A stretch of DNA of 64,000 nucleotides from an uncultured Ferrovibrio sp. (GTDB lineage: Bacteria; Pseudomonadota; Alphaproteobacteria; Ferrovibrionales; Ferrovibrionaceae): positions 124,001 to 188,000 of the forward strand of contig NZ_CALGPC010000006.1 of assembly GCF_937960835.1 (NCBI RefSeq), given 5' to 3'. The position numbers and the translations under genes are program-made. The notes below the pieces were generated by a model. That model was not told where the DNA came from. It ran no database searches and saw only the letters and a program-made list of their open reading frames with translations. Positions 1-8,940 of the stretch are shown here, piece after piece. Position 1 is the first letter of the stretch. Each line of letters begins with the position of its first letter.

Positions 1-456
1 CAGAATGCCCGTTTCGGCGCCCGCCTGATGGCGGTGCGCGAAAATGAAGATGCGGCGCGCGCGCTCGGCGTCGATCCCTTCGATACCAAGCTGCGGGCCA
101 TCACCGCGTCTGGCGCCATCGCCGGGTCGGCGGGTGCCGTCTATGTGCAGCTCTTTCTCTACATCGATCCCAACATCGCCTATGGCCCGGCCATGTCGGT
201 GGAGGCCCTGCTGGTGCCGATCATCGGCGGCCTGGGCACGATTTTCGGGCCGGTGCTTGGCGCTTTTGCCCTGCATGCCATTGCCGAAATCGGCCGTCTG
301 GCCTTCGGCGACGCGCCGGGCCTGAACCTCGTGCTTTACGGCATTCTGCTTGTGCTCATGGTGCTGTTCCTGCCCAACGGCCTGTTCGGCCTTGGCAAGG
401 TAAGTTTCGGCCTGGGCAGCCTGCGCCGCCTGTTCAAGGGAGGCGCCCATGCTTGA
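1..456 (+). CDS. livM: Branched-chain amino acid-type ABC transporter permease LivM, C-terminal part
   Basis: The window opens inside this gene; the reading frame is open from base 1, so the start lies upstream. The visible 151 residues match the C-terminal half of LivM-type inner-membrane permeases: the stretch FGARLMAVRENEDAARALGVD is the family's cytoplasmic coupling segment, followed by hydrophobic segments (SAGAVYVQLFLYIDP, LLVPIIGGLGTIFGPVLGAF) and a last membrane helix before a basic tail. It would form the import channel with a LivH partner outside the window. The stop overlaps livG by 8 bp. The family is certain; the substrate need not be an amino acid, because the downstream genes are catabolic. 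Confidence 0.93.
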   Translation, partial: QNARFGARLMAVRENEDAARALGVDPFDTKLRAITASGAIAGSAGAVYVQLFLYIDPNIAYGPAMSVEALLVPIIGGLGTIFGPVLGAFALHAIAEIGRLAFGDAPGLNLVLYGILLVLMVLFLPNGLFGLGKVSFGLGSLRRLFKGGAHA

Positions 457-1201
457 GGTCAGCCGTCTCTCCAAGCGGTTCGGCGGCCTGGTGGCGACGA
501 ACGATGTCAGCTTCACCATCCAGGAAGGCAGCATTTCGGCGCTGATCGGCCCGAATGGCGCGGGCAAGACCACGATTTTCGCGCAGATATCGGGTTTTCA
601 TAGGCCCGATGCCGGGGATATCCGCTTCAACGGCCGGTCGCTGGTTGGTCTGACGCCGGAGAAGATTTGCCTTCTCGGCATCGCTCGCACCTTCCAGATC
701 GTGCAGCCTTTCGCCGGCCTGAACGTGCGTGAGAATATCGCCGTCGGCGCTCATTTGCGCCGGGCCGGCCGCCGCGCGGCTTTGGAGCATGCCGAAGCCA
801 TCGCGCATCGCGTCGGCCTTGGGCCGCAGCTTGATAAGCCTGCTGCGGCGCTCACCGTTGCCGGACGCAAGCGGCTGGAACTGGCCAAGGCGCTGGCCAC
901 CGATCCCAAGCTGCTGCTGCTGGACGAGGTGATGGCCGGTCTCAATCCGGCCGAGATCGACGAGATCATTCCAATCATCCGCGGCATCCGCCAGTCCGGC
1001 GTCACCATCCTCCTGATCGAGCATGTGATGCGTGCCGTTATGAATCTGTCGGACCATGCCTGGGTGCTGAACAACGGCGCCTTGATCGCCAGCGGCACGC
1101 CTTCGCAGATTGCCGCCAATCCGCAGGTGATCGAGGCTTATCTCGGCCATGGCGCCGCCGCGCGCATGCAGGCTCAGATCCAGGAGGCCCGCCATGCTTG
1201 A
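449..1201 (+). CDS. livG: ABC transporter ATP-binding protein LivG
   Basis: Cytoplasmic ATPase of a branched-chain-type importer, 250 aa, the usual LivG length. Walker A GPNGAGKTT is at about residues 34-42, and Walker B LLLLDEV is followed by MAGLNPAE and the switch histidine in LLIEHVM. The signature region reads LTVAGRKRLELAKAL, a divergent version of the usual LSxGxxRxLEIARAL. The ATG overlaps the livM stop and livF overlaps its 3' end, so the subunits are translationally coupled. Substrate specificity cannot be read from this subunit. Confidence 0.93.
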   Translation: MLEVSRLSKRFGGLVATNDVSFTIQEGSISALIGPNGAGKTTIFAQISGFHRPDAGDIRFNGRSLVGLTPEKICLLGIARTFQIVQPFAGLNVRENIAVGAHLRRAGRRAALEHAEAIAHRVGLGPQLDKPAAALTVAGRKRLELAKALATDPKLLLLDEVMAGLNPAEIDEIIPIIRGIRQSGVTILLIEHVMRAVMNLSDHAWVLNNGALIASGTPSQIAANPQVIEAYLGHGAAARMQAQIQEARHA

Positions 1202-1895
1202 GGTGCGTGGATTGCATGCGGGTTACGGTCAGGTCGCCGTCCTGCGCGGCGTCGATCTGGATGTCGCCAAGGGTGAAATCGTCGCACTGCTGGGCGCAAA
1301 TGGCGCCGGCAAGTCGACGCTGAACAACAATCTCTGCGGCATCTATGGGCCGACGGCGGGCCGGATCCGCTTTCTCGGCGAGGATATCTGCGGCGCAGCC
1401 ACCGACCGCATCGTCGATGTCGGCCTGATCCAGGTGCCGGAAGGCCGACGGGTTTTCCCGAACTTGAGCGTTCAGGACAATCTAGAACTCGGCAGCTATC
1501 GCCGCGGCCGCAAGAACCGCGCCCGCAATCTTGAGCGTGTCTACGGCATCTTTCCGCGCCTGAAGGAGCGGATGAACCAGCTTGCCGGCACGCTGTCGGG
1601 CGGCGAGCAGCAGATGCTGGCCATTGGCCGGGGGCTCATGGCGGATCCGGAATTGCTGATCCTGGACGAGCCATCGCTCGGCCTCTCGCCGCTGCTGGTG
1701 GAAGAGATGTTCGGCCTGATCCAGAGGCTCAACCAGGATGGCCTGTCGATCCTGCTGGTCGAACAGAATGTCGTGCAGTCGCTGGCGATCGCCCATCGCG
1801 CTTTCGTGCTGGAGCATGGCGTCATCGCCATGTCGGGACCTGCGGCGGCACTGATGAACGATCCGGGGCTGAAGGCCTCGTATCTGGGGATGTAA
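1194..1895 (+). CDS. livF: ABC transporter ATP-binding protein LivF
   Basis: Second ATPase of the importer, 233 aa. I chose ATG 1194 because MLEVRGLHAGYG is the normal LivF beginning and GGAGG lies a few bases upstream; a longer in-frame start at 1149 would only add residues inside livG. Walker A GANGAGKST (about 34-42), signature LSGGEQQMLAIGRGL and Walker B LLILDEPSLGL are all intact. The stop is 2 bp before the next gene, so the transporter is in one operon with the catabolic enzymes. Confidence 0.93.
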   Translation: MLEVRGLHAGYGQVAVLRGVDLDVAKGEIVALLGANGAGKSTLNNNLCGIYGPTAGRIRFLGEDICGAATDRIVDVGLIQVPEGRRVFPNLSVQDNLELGSYRRGRKNRARNLERVYGIFPRLKERMNQLAGTLSGGEQQMLAIGRGLMADPELLILDEPSLGLSPLLVEEMFGLIQRLNQDGLSILLVEQNVVQSLAIAHRAFVLEHGVIAMSGPAAALMNDPGLKASYLGM

Positions 1896-1897
1896 GT

Positions 1898-3175
1898 ATG
1901 GTTCAAGGAATGACATTAGCCGAAAAGCTGGTGGCCCGCGCGGCGGGAGTGACCCAGGTTCGGCCAGGCGAGGTGGTCATCGCCAAGGTTGACCTTGCCA
2001 TGATGCATGATTCCGGCGGGCCACGCCGCGTCGCGCCCATGCTGGAACGCCTTCAGGCCAAAGTCTGGGATCCGAACCGTGTGGTGGTGATCTCGGATCA
2101 CTTTGTGCCGGCGGTGGATGCGGAAAGCGCCAGCATCCTCGATCTCACCCGCAAGTGGGTGAAGGCGACCGGGGTGACGAAGTTCCACGACATGCAGGGC
2201 ATCTGCCACGTGGTACTGCCCGAACGCGGCCATCTGCGGCCCGGCATGTTCGTGGTCGGCGGCGACAGCCATTCGCCGACCGGCGGCGCGTTCGGTGCCT
2301 ATATGTTCGGTGTCGGCGCCACTGAGATGTGCGGCGTGCTGGTGACCGGTGAAATCTGGCTGCGCGTGCCGGAGACCATCCTGCTGCACTGGACCGGCAA
2401 GCTGGGCCTTGGCATCTCGGCCAAGGACATGATCCTCGCCATGTGCGCCAAGCTCGGCATGGATGGCGGCCGTTATCAGGCGATCGAGTATGCCGGCGAG
2501 ACCATCTCCACGCTGTCCATGCAGGAGCGCATGACGCTGTCCAACATGGCGGCGGAGCTCGGCGCGCAGGCCGGTCTGATCGCGCCGGATGAGGTGACGC
2601 GCGACTATCTGCTGAAAGCGGGTGTGCCGGCTTCCGAGATCGACATCACGACCTGGCAGGCCGATTCCGGTGCCGCGGTTGCCGAGCGGCATGATTTCGA
2701 TGCCTCGACCCTTTCGCCCATGGTCGCGGCGCCGCATAGCCCCGCCAACAGCGCGGCAGTCACTGAACATAAGGACGTGACTATCCATCAGGCCTATATC
2801 GGTGCCTGCACCGGCGCGAAGATCAACGACCTGCGCATGGCCGCCAGTGTGCTGAAGGGCCGCAAGGTGGCGAGCAGCACGCGGCTGCTGATCGCGCCGG
2901 CCTCGACGCGCACGACCGCGGAAGCTGCCGCCGATGGCACTTTGGCCACGCTGACCGAGGCGGGCGCCATCCTGCTGGCTTCCGGCTGTGGCGCCTGCGC
3001 CGGCTACGGTGCCGGCGTGCTGGCCGAAAACGAGACCTGCATTGCCTCCACCGCGCGCAACTTCAAAGGCCGCATGGGCGCAGGTTCGTCCAAGGTCTAT
3101 CTCGGTTCGCCCTACACGGTTGCGGCTTCCGCCATCGCGGGCCGCATCGCCGATCCACGAGAGTTTCTGTCATGA
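1898..3175 (+). CDS. LeuC/aconitase-family hydro-lyase, large subunit
   Basis: 425-aa iron-sulfur hydro-lyase of the short (archaeal LeuC/homoaconitase-like) branch. It keeps three cluster cysteines: C304 in IGACTGAKINDLR, and C364 and C367 in SGCGACAGYG. Family motifs GGDSHSPTGGAFGAYMFGVGAT and the C-terminal GRMGAGSSKVYLGSP are present. Such enzymes add or remove water on 2-hydroxy di- or tricarboxylates (isopropylmalate, citramalate, dimethylmalate). The small subunit follows with an ATGA overlap. Beside a lyase and hydantoinase genes rather than leuB, a catabolic role on a substituted malate/maleate is more likely than leucine synthesis; this is inference. The nearest functional precedent is 2,3-dimethylmalate dehydratase of nicotinate fermentation. 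Confidence 0.85.
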   Translation: MVQGMTLAEKLVARAAGVTQVRPGEVVIAKVDLAMMHDSGGPRRVAPMLERLQAKVWDPNRVVVISDHFVPAVDAESASILDLTRKWVKATGVTKFHDMQGICHVVLPERGHLRPGMFVVGGDSHSPTGGAFGAYMFGVGATEMCGVLVTGEIWLRVPETILLHWTGKLGLGISAKDMILAMCAKLGMDGGRYQAIEYAGETISTLSMQERMTLSNMAAELGAQAGLIAPDEVTRDYLLKAGVPASEIDITTWQADSGAAVAERHDFDASTLSPMVAAPHSPANSAAVTEHKDVTIHQAYIGACTGAKINDLRMAASVLKGRKVASSTRLLIAPASTRTTAEAAADGTLATLTEAGAILLASGCGACAGYGAGVLAENETCIASTARNFKGRMGAGSSKVYLGSPYTVAASAIAGRIADPREFLS

Positions 3176-3690
3176 CGGCAAGCATCACCGGCCGGGTTTG
3201 GAAATTCGGCGATAATATCGATACCGACGTGCTGGCGCCGGGGCTTTACATGAAAGGCTCCATCGCCGAACTGGCGAAGCATTGCCTGGAGGCTGTCGAG
3301 CCGCGCTTCGCCAAGGAGGTGAAGCCGGGCGACATCGTCGTCGGCGGGCGCAATTTCGGCATGGGGTCGTCGCGTGAGCAGGCGGTGATGGCTCTGCACG
3401 AGCTGGGCGTCGGCGCTGTGATCGCACCGTCCTTTGCGGGCATCTTTTATCGCAACGCTCTTAATCTCGGTTTGCTGGCGCTAGTCTGTCCGGAGGCGGG
3501 AAAGATCCGTGCCGATGCAACATTGACGGTCGATGCCGTTTCTGCCCAGTTGCGGGATGCGGAGACCGGCGAAACCTATGCTGCCGAGCCGTTGCCGCCG
3601 CATCTGCTGCAGATGGTCGCTGATGGCGGACTGCTGTCATATCTGGAAAAGAAGTTGAGAGTACAACAGTCGAGGGAGGCGCAGGCATGA
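3172..3690 (+). CDS. LeuD-family hydro-lyase, small subunit
   Basis: 172-aa swivel-domain subunit that completes the active site of the preceding large subunit. It opens with a typical segment, FGDNIDTDVLAPGLY, and carries GGRNFGMGSSREQAVMAL, which contributes the substrate-binding serine/arginine loop, then APSFAGIFYRNALNLGLL. ATG 3172 overlaps the large-subunit stop by 4 bp and its own stop overlaps the next start by 4 bp. The length matches the archaeal-type LeuD rather than the ~200-aa enterobacterial form. The exact substrate is unknown. Confidence 0.85.
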   Translation: MTASITGRVWKFGDNIDTDVLAPGLYMKGSIAELAKHCLEAVEPRFAKEVKPGDIVVGGRNFGMGSSREQAVMALHELGVGAVIAPSFAGIFYRNALNLGLLALVCPEAGKIRADATLTVDAVSAQLRDAETGETYAAEPLPPHLLQMVADGGLLSYLEKKLRVQQSREAQA

Positions 3691-4568
3691 GTCAGCTGCG
3701 CGAGCGTTTACGCAGTGGCGGCATCGTCGTCGCTCCGGGAGTTTTCGATGGCCTGAGCGCGCTGGTGGCAAGCCAGGCGGGCTTCGAGGCCCTGTACCTG
3801 TCCGGTGCCAGCATCGCTTATACGCGCTTTGGCCGGTCTGATATCGGTCTGGTTTCGATGACGGAAGTGGCCGACACGCTTGGTGCCATCCGCGAGCGTG
3901 TGGAGACACCCATCATCGTCGATGCCGATACTGGCTTCGGCAATGCCTTGAACGTGCAGCGGACCGTGCGGCTGTTCGAGCGCAATGGCGCCTCCGGCAT
4001 CCAGCTGGAGGACCAGTCCAGCCCGAAACGCTGCGGCCATCTCAATGGCAAGAGCCTGATTTCTGCCGCCGAAATGGTGGGCAAGATCAAGGCGGCGCTG
4101 GATGCCCGGAAATCCGAGGATACCCTGATCGTCGCCCGCACCGACGCCATCGGCGTGGAAGGCTTCGATGCCGCGCTGGATCGCGCCGGCCGCTATATGG
4201 AGGCGGGCTGCGATGTCCTGTTCGTCGAGGCGCCGCGAAGCCTCGACGAGATGCGCAGCATCACTGGCAGCTTCGGGCAGCACGTGCCGCTGCTCGCCAA
4301 TATGGTGGAAGGCGGCAAGACGCCGCTGCTCTCTGCCGATGAGCTTGAGAAGATCGGCTATCGCCTGGCGATTTTCCCCGGTGGCCTGACCCGCGCCCTG
4401 GCGCATGCCATGACCGCCTATTTTGCGTCGCTGAAGCAGAACGGCACCACGGCGCCCTACCGCGACCGGATGCTAGACTTCTCAGCGCTCAACAACCTGA
4501 TCGGCACGCCGGAGTTGCTGGAGCAGGGCGCGAAATATGATGCCTCCCGTTACGAGGACCGGCCATGA
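3687..4568 (+). CDS. Isocitrate lyase/PEP mutase superfamily lyase
   Basis: 293-aa TIM-barrel lyase. The metal-binding loop DADTGFG begins at D79 and the catalytic loop KRCGH spans residues 114-118 with C116. The KxCGH form is the hallmark of members that cleave C-C bonds (methylisocitrate lyase, 2,3-dimethylmalate lyase) rather than PEP mutases. It should split a 2-hydroxy dicarboxylate into a 2-oxo acid and a carboxylate. Directly after a LeuCD-type hydratase, a hydrate-then-cleave sequence is a natural reading. oxaloacetate decarboxylase or carboxy-PEP phosphonomutase annotations are alternatives. ATGA overlaps on both sides. Confidence 0.85.
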   Translation: MSQLRERLRSGGIVVAPGVFDGLSALVASQAGFEALYLSGASIAYTRFGRSDIGLVSMTEVADTLGAIRERVETPIIVDADTGFGNALNVQRTVRLFERNGASGIQLEDQSSPKRCGHLNGKSLISAAEMVGKIKAALDARKSEDTLIVARTDAIGVEGFDAALDRAGRYMEAGCDVLFVEAPRSLDEMRSITGSFGQHVPLLANMVEGGKTPLLSADELEKIGYRLAIFPGGLTRALAHAMTAYFASLKQNGTTAPYRDRMLDFSALNNLIGTPELLEQGAKYDASRYEDRP

Positions 4569-6250
4569 TTGACCCGATTACCCTTGCAGTTCTGAAAGGC
4601 CGGCTGGAACAGGTCGCCGATGAGATGGACGCGACCCTGTTCCGCTCCGCGTTCAATCCGATCATCGCCGAGGCGCATGACGCCAGCCACGGCCTGTATC
4701 ACGCCGAGACGGGTGAGACCCTGGTGCAGGGCAAGTCGGGCCTGCCGATTTTTGTCGGCGCCATGGCTTTTGCCGTAAAAGCCGTCATCGACAAGGCGGC
4801 CAAGGATGGCGATCTGGCCGAAGGCGACGTCTACATCTTCAACGACCCCTACGATGGCGGCACCCATCTCAGCGACTTCAAGCTGGTGCGGCCTTTTTTC
4901 CGTAACGGGAAAGTCTTCTGCTATCTCGCCTCGGTCGGCCACTGGCATGACGTGGGCGGCAACGTGCCGGGAAACTACAACCCGGTCGCCACTGAAGCTT
5001 TTCAGGAAGGCATGGTGATCCCGCCGGTGAAGCTCTATGCCGCCGGAAGGCTGAGGCAGGATGTCGTCGACATCCTGCGGGCGAACACCCGTCTGCCGGA
5101 CAGCCTCTATGGCGACATGAACGGACAGGTGAATGCGCTCGATCTGGGCGCTCGCCGCCTGGCTGCCCTGCTGGATGAGTATGGCGATGACACGGTTGCC
5201 GAAGCGCTGGTGGAACTGAAGAGGCGCGCCGCGCTGCAGTTCCGCAGCCTGCTGCGCGAGCTGCCCGATGGCCGCTATGCAGCCGAGGATTTCCTCGACA
5301 ATGACGGCATCCGCGACGAGGCCCTGCGTATCGGGCTGGAGATCGTGATCGAAGGCGACACCCTGACGCTGGATTTTACGCGCACATCGCCGGCCTGCGC
5401 CGGACCACTAAACATCGCGCGATCCACCGCCATCGCCGCCTGCTATGTCGCGATCAAGCATCTCTTCCCCGACGTGCCGGCGAATTCCGGCGTGCTGGAG
5501 CCTGTGAAGTTCGTCATTCCGGAGACAAGTCTGATCAGCGTCAAGGCCCCGAAACCGGTTGGCGGTTATACGGAAACCATTCTGCGCGTGATCGACGTCA
5601 TCTTCGCGGCCTTCGCCCAGATTGCGCCGGACCGCGTCAATGGCTGCGCCTATGGGACCATCAATGCCCTGTCGCTGGCGGGACATCGCAAGGACGGCCG
5701 CCGCTGGGTGATGTTCAGCTTCTTTGGCGGTGGCCATGGCGGTCATCCGCAGGGCGATGGCCTCAACCACGGCAATGCGCCGATCTCGATGGCGACAATT
5801 CCGCCTTTGGAGATTCTCGAAGCGGCCTATCCGGTGATGTTCACCGAATGGAGCCTGCGTCCCGATAGCGGCGGTGCCGGCAAACATCGCGGCGGCCTCG
5901 GCGCGATCTACGAGATCGAGCTGCTGGAGGAAGAGGCCGACCTCTTCCTGTTCGGCGAACGCGGCAAATACGCACCGGCCGGAGTGCTGGGCGGCCATGC
6001 GGCGCAGCGCAACCGCTTCCTCTATCCGCATGCCGGCAAGCTGGTGGAGCCCGCCATGGTCTCCAAGCTGCATAACGCCAAGTTGAAGAAGGGCGAGCGA
6101 ATCCGGCTCGAAACACCCGGAGGCGGCGGCTATGGCCCGCCATCGGAGCGCAAGCCGGAACGGATCGCCGAGGATCTGCGCCTCGGTTATGTGACAGAAG
6201 CGGGAGTTGCCCGTGATTATGGCCGCGATGCCAAGGAGGCAGCGGAATGA
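4565..6250 (+). CDS. hyuB: Hydantoinase B / oxoprolinase family subunit
   Basis: 561-aa cytoplasmic subunit of the HyuB/acetone carboxylase-alpha/5-oxoprolinase family. Characteristic segments are FNDPYDGGTHLSDFKLVRPFF (about residue 92 on), GGHGGHPQGDG, the RPDSGGAGKHRGGLG motif and the terminal ETPGGGGYGPP. With HyuA it forms an ATP-dependent enzyme that hydrolyses ring amides (N-methylhydantoin, 5-oxoproline) or, in relatives, carboxylates ketones. The order B then A with a 4-bp overlap is common. The substrate cannot be read from sequence; the neighbouring amidase-fold and hydratase genes favour a ring amide/imide. Confidence 0.9.
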   Translation: MIDPITLAVLKGRLEQVADEMDATLFRSAFNPIIAEAHDASHGLYHAETGETLVQGKSGLPIFVGAMAFAVKAVIDKAAKDGDLAEGDVYIFNDPYDGGTHLSDFKLVRPFFRNGKVFCYLASVGHWHDVGGNVPGNYNPVATEAFQEGMVIPPVKLYAAGRLRQDVVDILRANTRLPDSLYGDMNGQVNALDLGARRLAALLDEYGDDTVAEALVELKRRAALQFRSLLRELPDGRYAAEDFLDNDGIRDEALRIGLEIVIEGDTLTLDFTRTSPACAGPLNIARSTAIAACYVAIKHLFPDVPANSGVLEPVKFVIPETSLISVKAPKPVGGYTETILRVIDVIFAAFAQIAPDRVNGCAYGTINALSLAGHRKDGRRWVMFSFFGGGHGGHPQGDGLNHGNAPISMATIPPLEILEAAYPVMFTEWSLRPDSGGAGKHRGGLGAIYEIELLEEEADLFLFGERGKYAPAGVLGGHAAQRNRFLYPHAGKLVEPAMVSKLHNAKLKKGERIRLETPGGGGYGPPSERKPERIAEDLRLGYVTEAGVARDYGRDAKEAAE

Positions 6251-8319
6251 CCGACCAGACTACTATCCCGCGCTTTGCCGTTGGCGTTGACGTCGGCGGT
6301 ACGTTTACCGACGTGTTCTTTCTCAACGAGGCCGAAGGCCGCATCGATATCGCCAAGGTGCCGTCCACTCGCGGCGATCAGGCGACCGGCTTCATTGAAG
6401 GCCTGCGCAGCAAGGCCGAGCCCAAGCAGATAGCCACTGTCGTGCATGGCACCACAGTCGGCACCAATGCGCTGCTTGAGCGCAAGGGCGCGCGGACCGG
6501 CGTGATCACCACACGCGGCTTCCGCGACGTGCTGGAAATGCGGCGCCGCGACCGGCCCAGCACCTGGGGCCTGTGGGGCCAGTTCATCCCGGTGGTGCCG
6601 CGCGATCTGCGCCTGGAAGTCAACGAGCGCGTGCTGGCCGATGGCACTATCCGTGACGCCGTTGATCCGGCCGAGGTGAAGCGGGTGGCGCAGGAACTGC
6701 TCGCCCGAGGCGCTGAAGCGGTCGCCATCATCTTCATCAATGCTTATGCCAATCCGGAAAATGAACGGGCTGCTCTGGCGGCGGTGAAGGAAATCTGGCC
6801 GAATGCTTATGTGACGGCCTCGTCCGACATCCTGCCCGAGATCCGCGAATTCGAGCGCAGCTCAACGGCGGCGTTGAATGCTTATCTGCAGCCGCCGGTG
6901 GGCAGCTATCTGCGCAAGCTGGAAAACCGCCTGCAGGGCGATGGCTTCAGCGGTCAGCTTCTCATCGTGCAATCGAATGGCGGCGTGATGAGCGTCGACA
7001 GCGCTGCCAGCCGGCCGGTGCGTACCGCGCTCTCGGGTCCGGCCGCCGGTGTCATTGCCTGCCAGCATATCGCGGTCGCGGCCGGTTTCCCCAATGTCGT
7101 GACCTGCGACATGGGCGGCACCAGCTTCGACGTGTCGCTGATTGCCAAGGGTGAGCCGGCGATGAGCGCGCAGACCTCGATCGATTTCGGCATGGTGGTG
7201 CGGGCGCCGATGATCGAAATCACGACCATCGGCGCAGGCGGCGGTTCGATCGCCTGGATCGACCGTGGCGGCATCCTGCAGATCGGCCCGGAAAGCGCCG
7301 GCTCCGATCCGGGCCCGGTAGCCTACGGCCTCGGCAACGACCGTCCGACCGTGACGGATGCCAATGTCGTCATGGGCCGCATCGATGCCGAACGCCCCAT
7401 CGGCGGCAAGCTGAAGCGGCTGGATGTCGAGGCTGCCAAGGAAGCGATCCGCAAGCATATCGCCGAGCCGCTCGGACTCGACGTCATGGCGGCGGCGGAA
7501 GCCATCATCAAGGTGGCCAACTCGCGCATGGCCGGCGCCATCCGGCTCGTCTCCATCGAGCGTGGTCACAATCCGCGCGACTTTGCGGCCATGCCGTTTG
7601 GCGGTGGCGGCGCGCTGCATGTCGGCGCGCTGATCAAGGAGGTCGGCCTGGCTTCGGCGCTGGTGCCGCGCTTCCCGGGCGTGACGTCGGCGCTCGGCTG
7701 CGTCATCGCCGATATGCGCCATGACTTCGTGCGCACAGTGAACAAGACGCTGGACGACATCGATCCTGCTGTCCTCGACGCGGCGATTTCGGAAGCAGCC
7801 AAAGAAGGTATGAGCCTGCTTGATCAGGCCGGCATTGCCTTCGAAGGCCGCTCGGTGCTGGTTGAGCTGGATATGTCCTATCTGGGCCAGACCCATACCG
7901 TGGCCGCGGCCTTGCCCGGCGATTTCACCAAGCCGGCCAAGCTTACCCGCGATGGCATCAAGGCTGCGTTCGAGGCGGCTTACACCGCCGCCTTTGGCCG
8001 CGTGCTGGAAAAGATCGGCATCCGCGTGCTGAACCTGCGCGTGGCCTGCATCGGCAAGCGTAAGAAGTTCGACCTCAGTCTGCTGGCACCGCCGGCGGAA
8101 GGCTCGGTCGAGGCGGCCAAGCGCACTACGCGCAAGGTCTGGCTCGACGGCGCCTGGCATGAGGCCGGCATCTATCGCCGCCTGGAATTGCCGCTTGGGG
8201 CCGTCATCCCCGGCCCAGCCATTCTGGAACAGCCTGACACCACGATCCTGATTGAAGCTGATCTCGTCGGCGAGGTGGATCGTTTCGGTAACCTGATCGT
8301 AAAGCGGAAAGCGGCATGA
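6247..8319 (+). CDS. hyuA: Hydantoinase A / oxoprolinase family subunit
   Basis: 690-aa ATP-binding partner of HyuB. It starts with the ASKHA-type phosphate loop GVDVGGTFTDVFF (about residues 13-25) and has VHGTTVGTNALLERKG, LSGPAAGVIA, CDMGGTSFDVSL and the glycine-rich FGGGGALH. Family knowledge: this subunit phosphorylates the amide oxygen before ring opening. It lies in the operon between hyuB and an isochorismatase-fold gene with ATGA overlaps. Length and motifs are complete, with no sign of decay. Confidence 0.91.
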   Translation: MTDQTTIPRFAVGVDVGGTFTDVFFLNEAEGRIDIAKVPSTRGDQATGFIEGLRSKAEPKQIATVVHGTTVGTNALLERKGARTGVITTRGFRDVLEMRRRDRPSTWGLWGQFIPVVPRDLRLEVNERVLADGTIRDAVDPAEVKRVAQELLARGAEAVAIIFINAYANPENERAALAAVKEIWPNAYVTASSDILPEIREFERSSTAALNAYLQPPVGSYLRKLENRLQGDGFSGQLLIVQSNGGVMSVDSAASRPVRTALSGPAAGVIACQHIAVAAGFPNVVTCDMGGTSFDVSLIAKGEPAMSAQTSIDFGMVVRAPMIEITTIGAGGGSIAWIDRGGILQIGPESAGSDPGPVAYGLGNDRPTVTDANVVMGRIDAERPIGGKLKRLDVEAAKEAIRKHIAEPLGLDVMAAAEAIIKVANSRMAGAIRLVSIERGHNPRDFAAMPFGGGGALHVGALIKEVGLASALVPRFPGVTSALGCVIADMRHDFVRTVNKTLDDIDPAVLDAAISEAAKEGMSLLDQAGIAFEGRSVLVELDMSYLGQTHTVAAALPGDFTKPAKLTRDGIKAAFEAAYTAAFGRVLEKIGIRVLNLRVACIGKRKKFDLSLLAPPAEGSVEAAKRTTRKVWLDGAWHEAGIYRRLELPLGAVIPGPAILEQPDTTILIEADLVGEVDRFGNLIVKRKAA

Positions 8320-8930
8320 GCCTAGGCAAGTTGGATATCAGGCGCACGGCGCTGGTCATCGTCGATCTGCAGAATGATTTTCTGCATGCCAATGGCGCCT
8401 ATGCGCGCGGCGGCGCCAACCTGCCGGGCGCGGCCGAATTGATCGCCAACATGAAGACGGTCACCGACGCGATGCGCCAGGCTGGCGGCTGGATCATTTC
8501 GACCCAGTTCACGCTGGTGCCGGGCCGTGGCGGCGAGCCGCTGATCAGCCCGCACCTGAAGCAGCTACGGCCCTTCCTGCAAAAAGGCGATTTCCTGCCT
8601 GGTGCCTGGGGGCACAGCCTGATCGATGAACTGGCGCCGGCCGACTTCGTCGTCGAGAAGGTGGCCTATTCGGCCTTCTATATGTCGCGGCTGGAATTCG
8701 TGCTGCGCAAGGCCGGCATCGATACCCTGCTGATCGGCGGCATCGTCACCAATGGCGGTGTTGCCAGCACGCTGCGCGATGCCCATGTGCGCGACTTCCA
8801 TGCCATGCTGCTGACGGATGGCTGCGCTGCGTTCAGCCAGCAGGCTCACGAAGCCAGCATCGCATCGCTCGGCACGGTGGCGCCGAAGCTGACCTGCGCC
8901 GAAGCGGTGTCCCTGATCAAGACAGCATGA
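8316..8930 (+). CDS. Isochorismatase-fold hydrolase lacking the usual catalytic cysteine
   Basis: 204-aa alpha/beta protein of the isochorismatase-like superfamily. The catalytic aspartate (D17 in VIVDLQNDF) and lysine (K115 in VVEKVAYSAF) are present, but the cysteine position in the usual TNxCVxST is glycine: IVTNGGVASTLRDA, G148. The codon is GGT, one base from TGT. Cysteine-type members hydrolyse N-carbamoyl or monoamide products of ring opening (N-carbamoylsarcosine amidase, maleamate amidase), which fits its place after hyuAB; without the cysteine an amidase mechanism is doubtful. It may do enol-ether-type chemistry as in isochorismatases, be inactive, or carry a sequence error. It overlaps hyuA by ATGA. 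Confidence 0.85.
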   Translation: MSLGKLDIRRTALVIVDLQNDFLHANGAYARGGANLPGAAELIANMKTVTDAMRQAGGWIISTQFTLVPGRGGEPLISPHLKQLRPFLQKGDFLPGAWGHSLIDELAPADFVVEKVAYSAFYMSRLEFVLRKAGIDTLLIGGIVTNGGVASTLRDAHVRDFHAMLLTDGCAAFSQQAHEASIASLGTVAPKLTCAEAVSLIKTA

Positions 8931-8940
8931 GGCTGAAGCC

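Noticed and set aside
434..1195. Long minus-strand open frame opposite livG and similar antisense frames opposite leuC-like, hyuA, acs and FUSC genes
   Set aside because: GC-rich shadow frames; the opposite strand has full family motifs and proper operon spacing.
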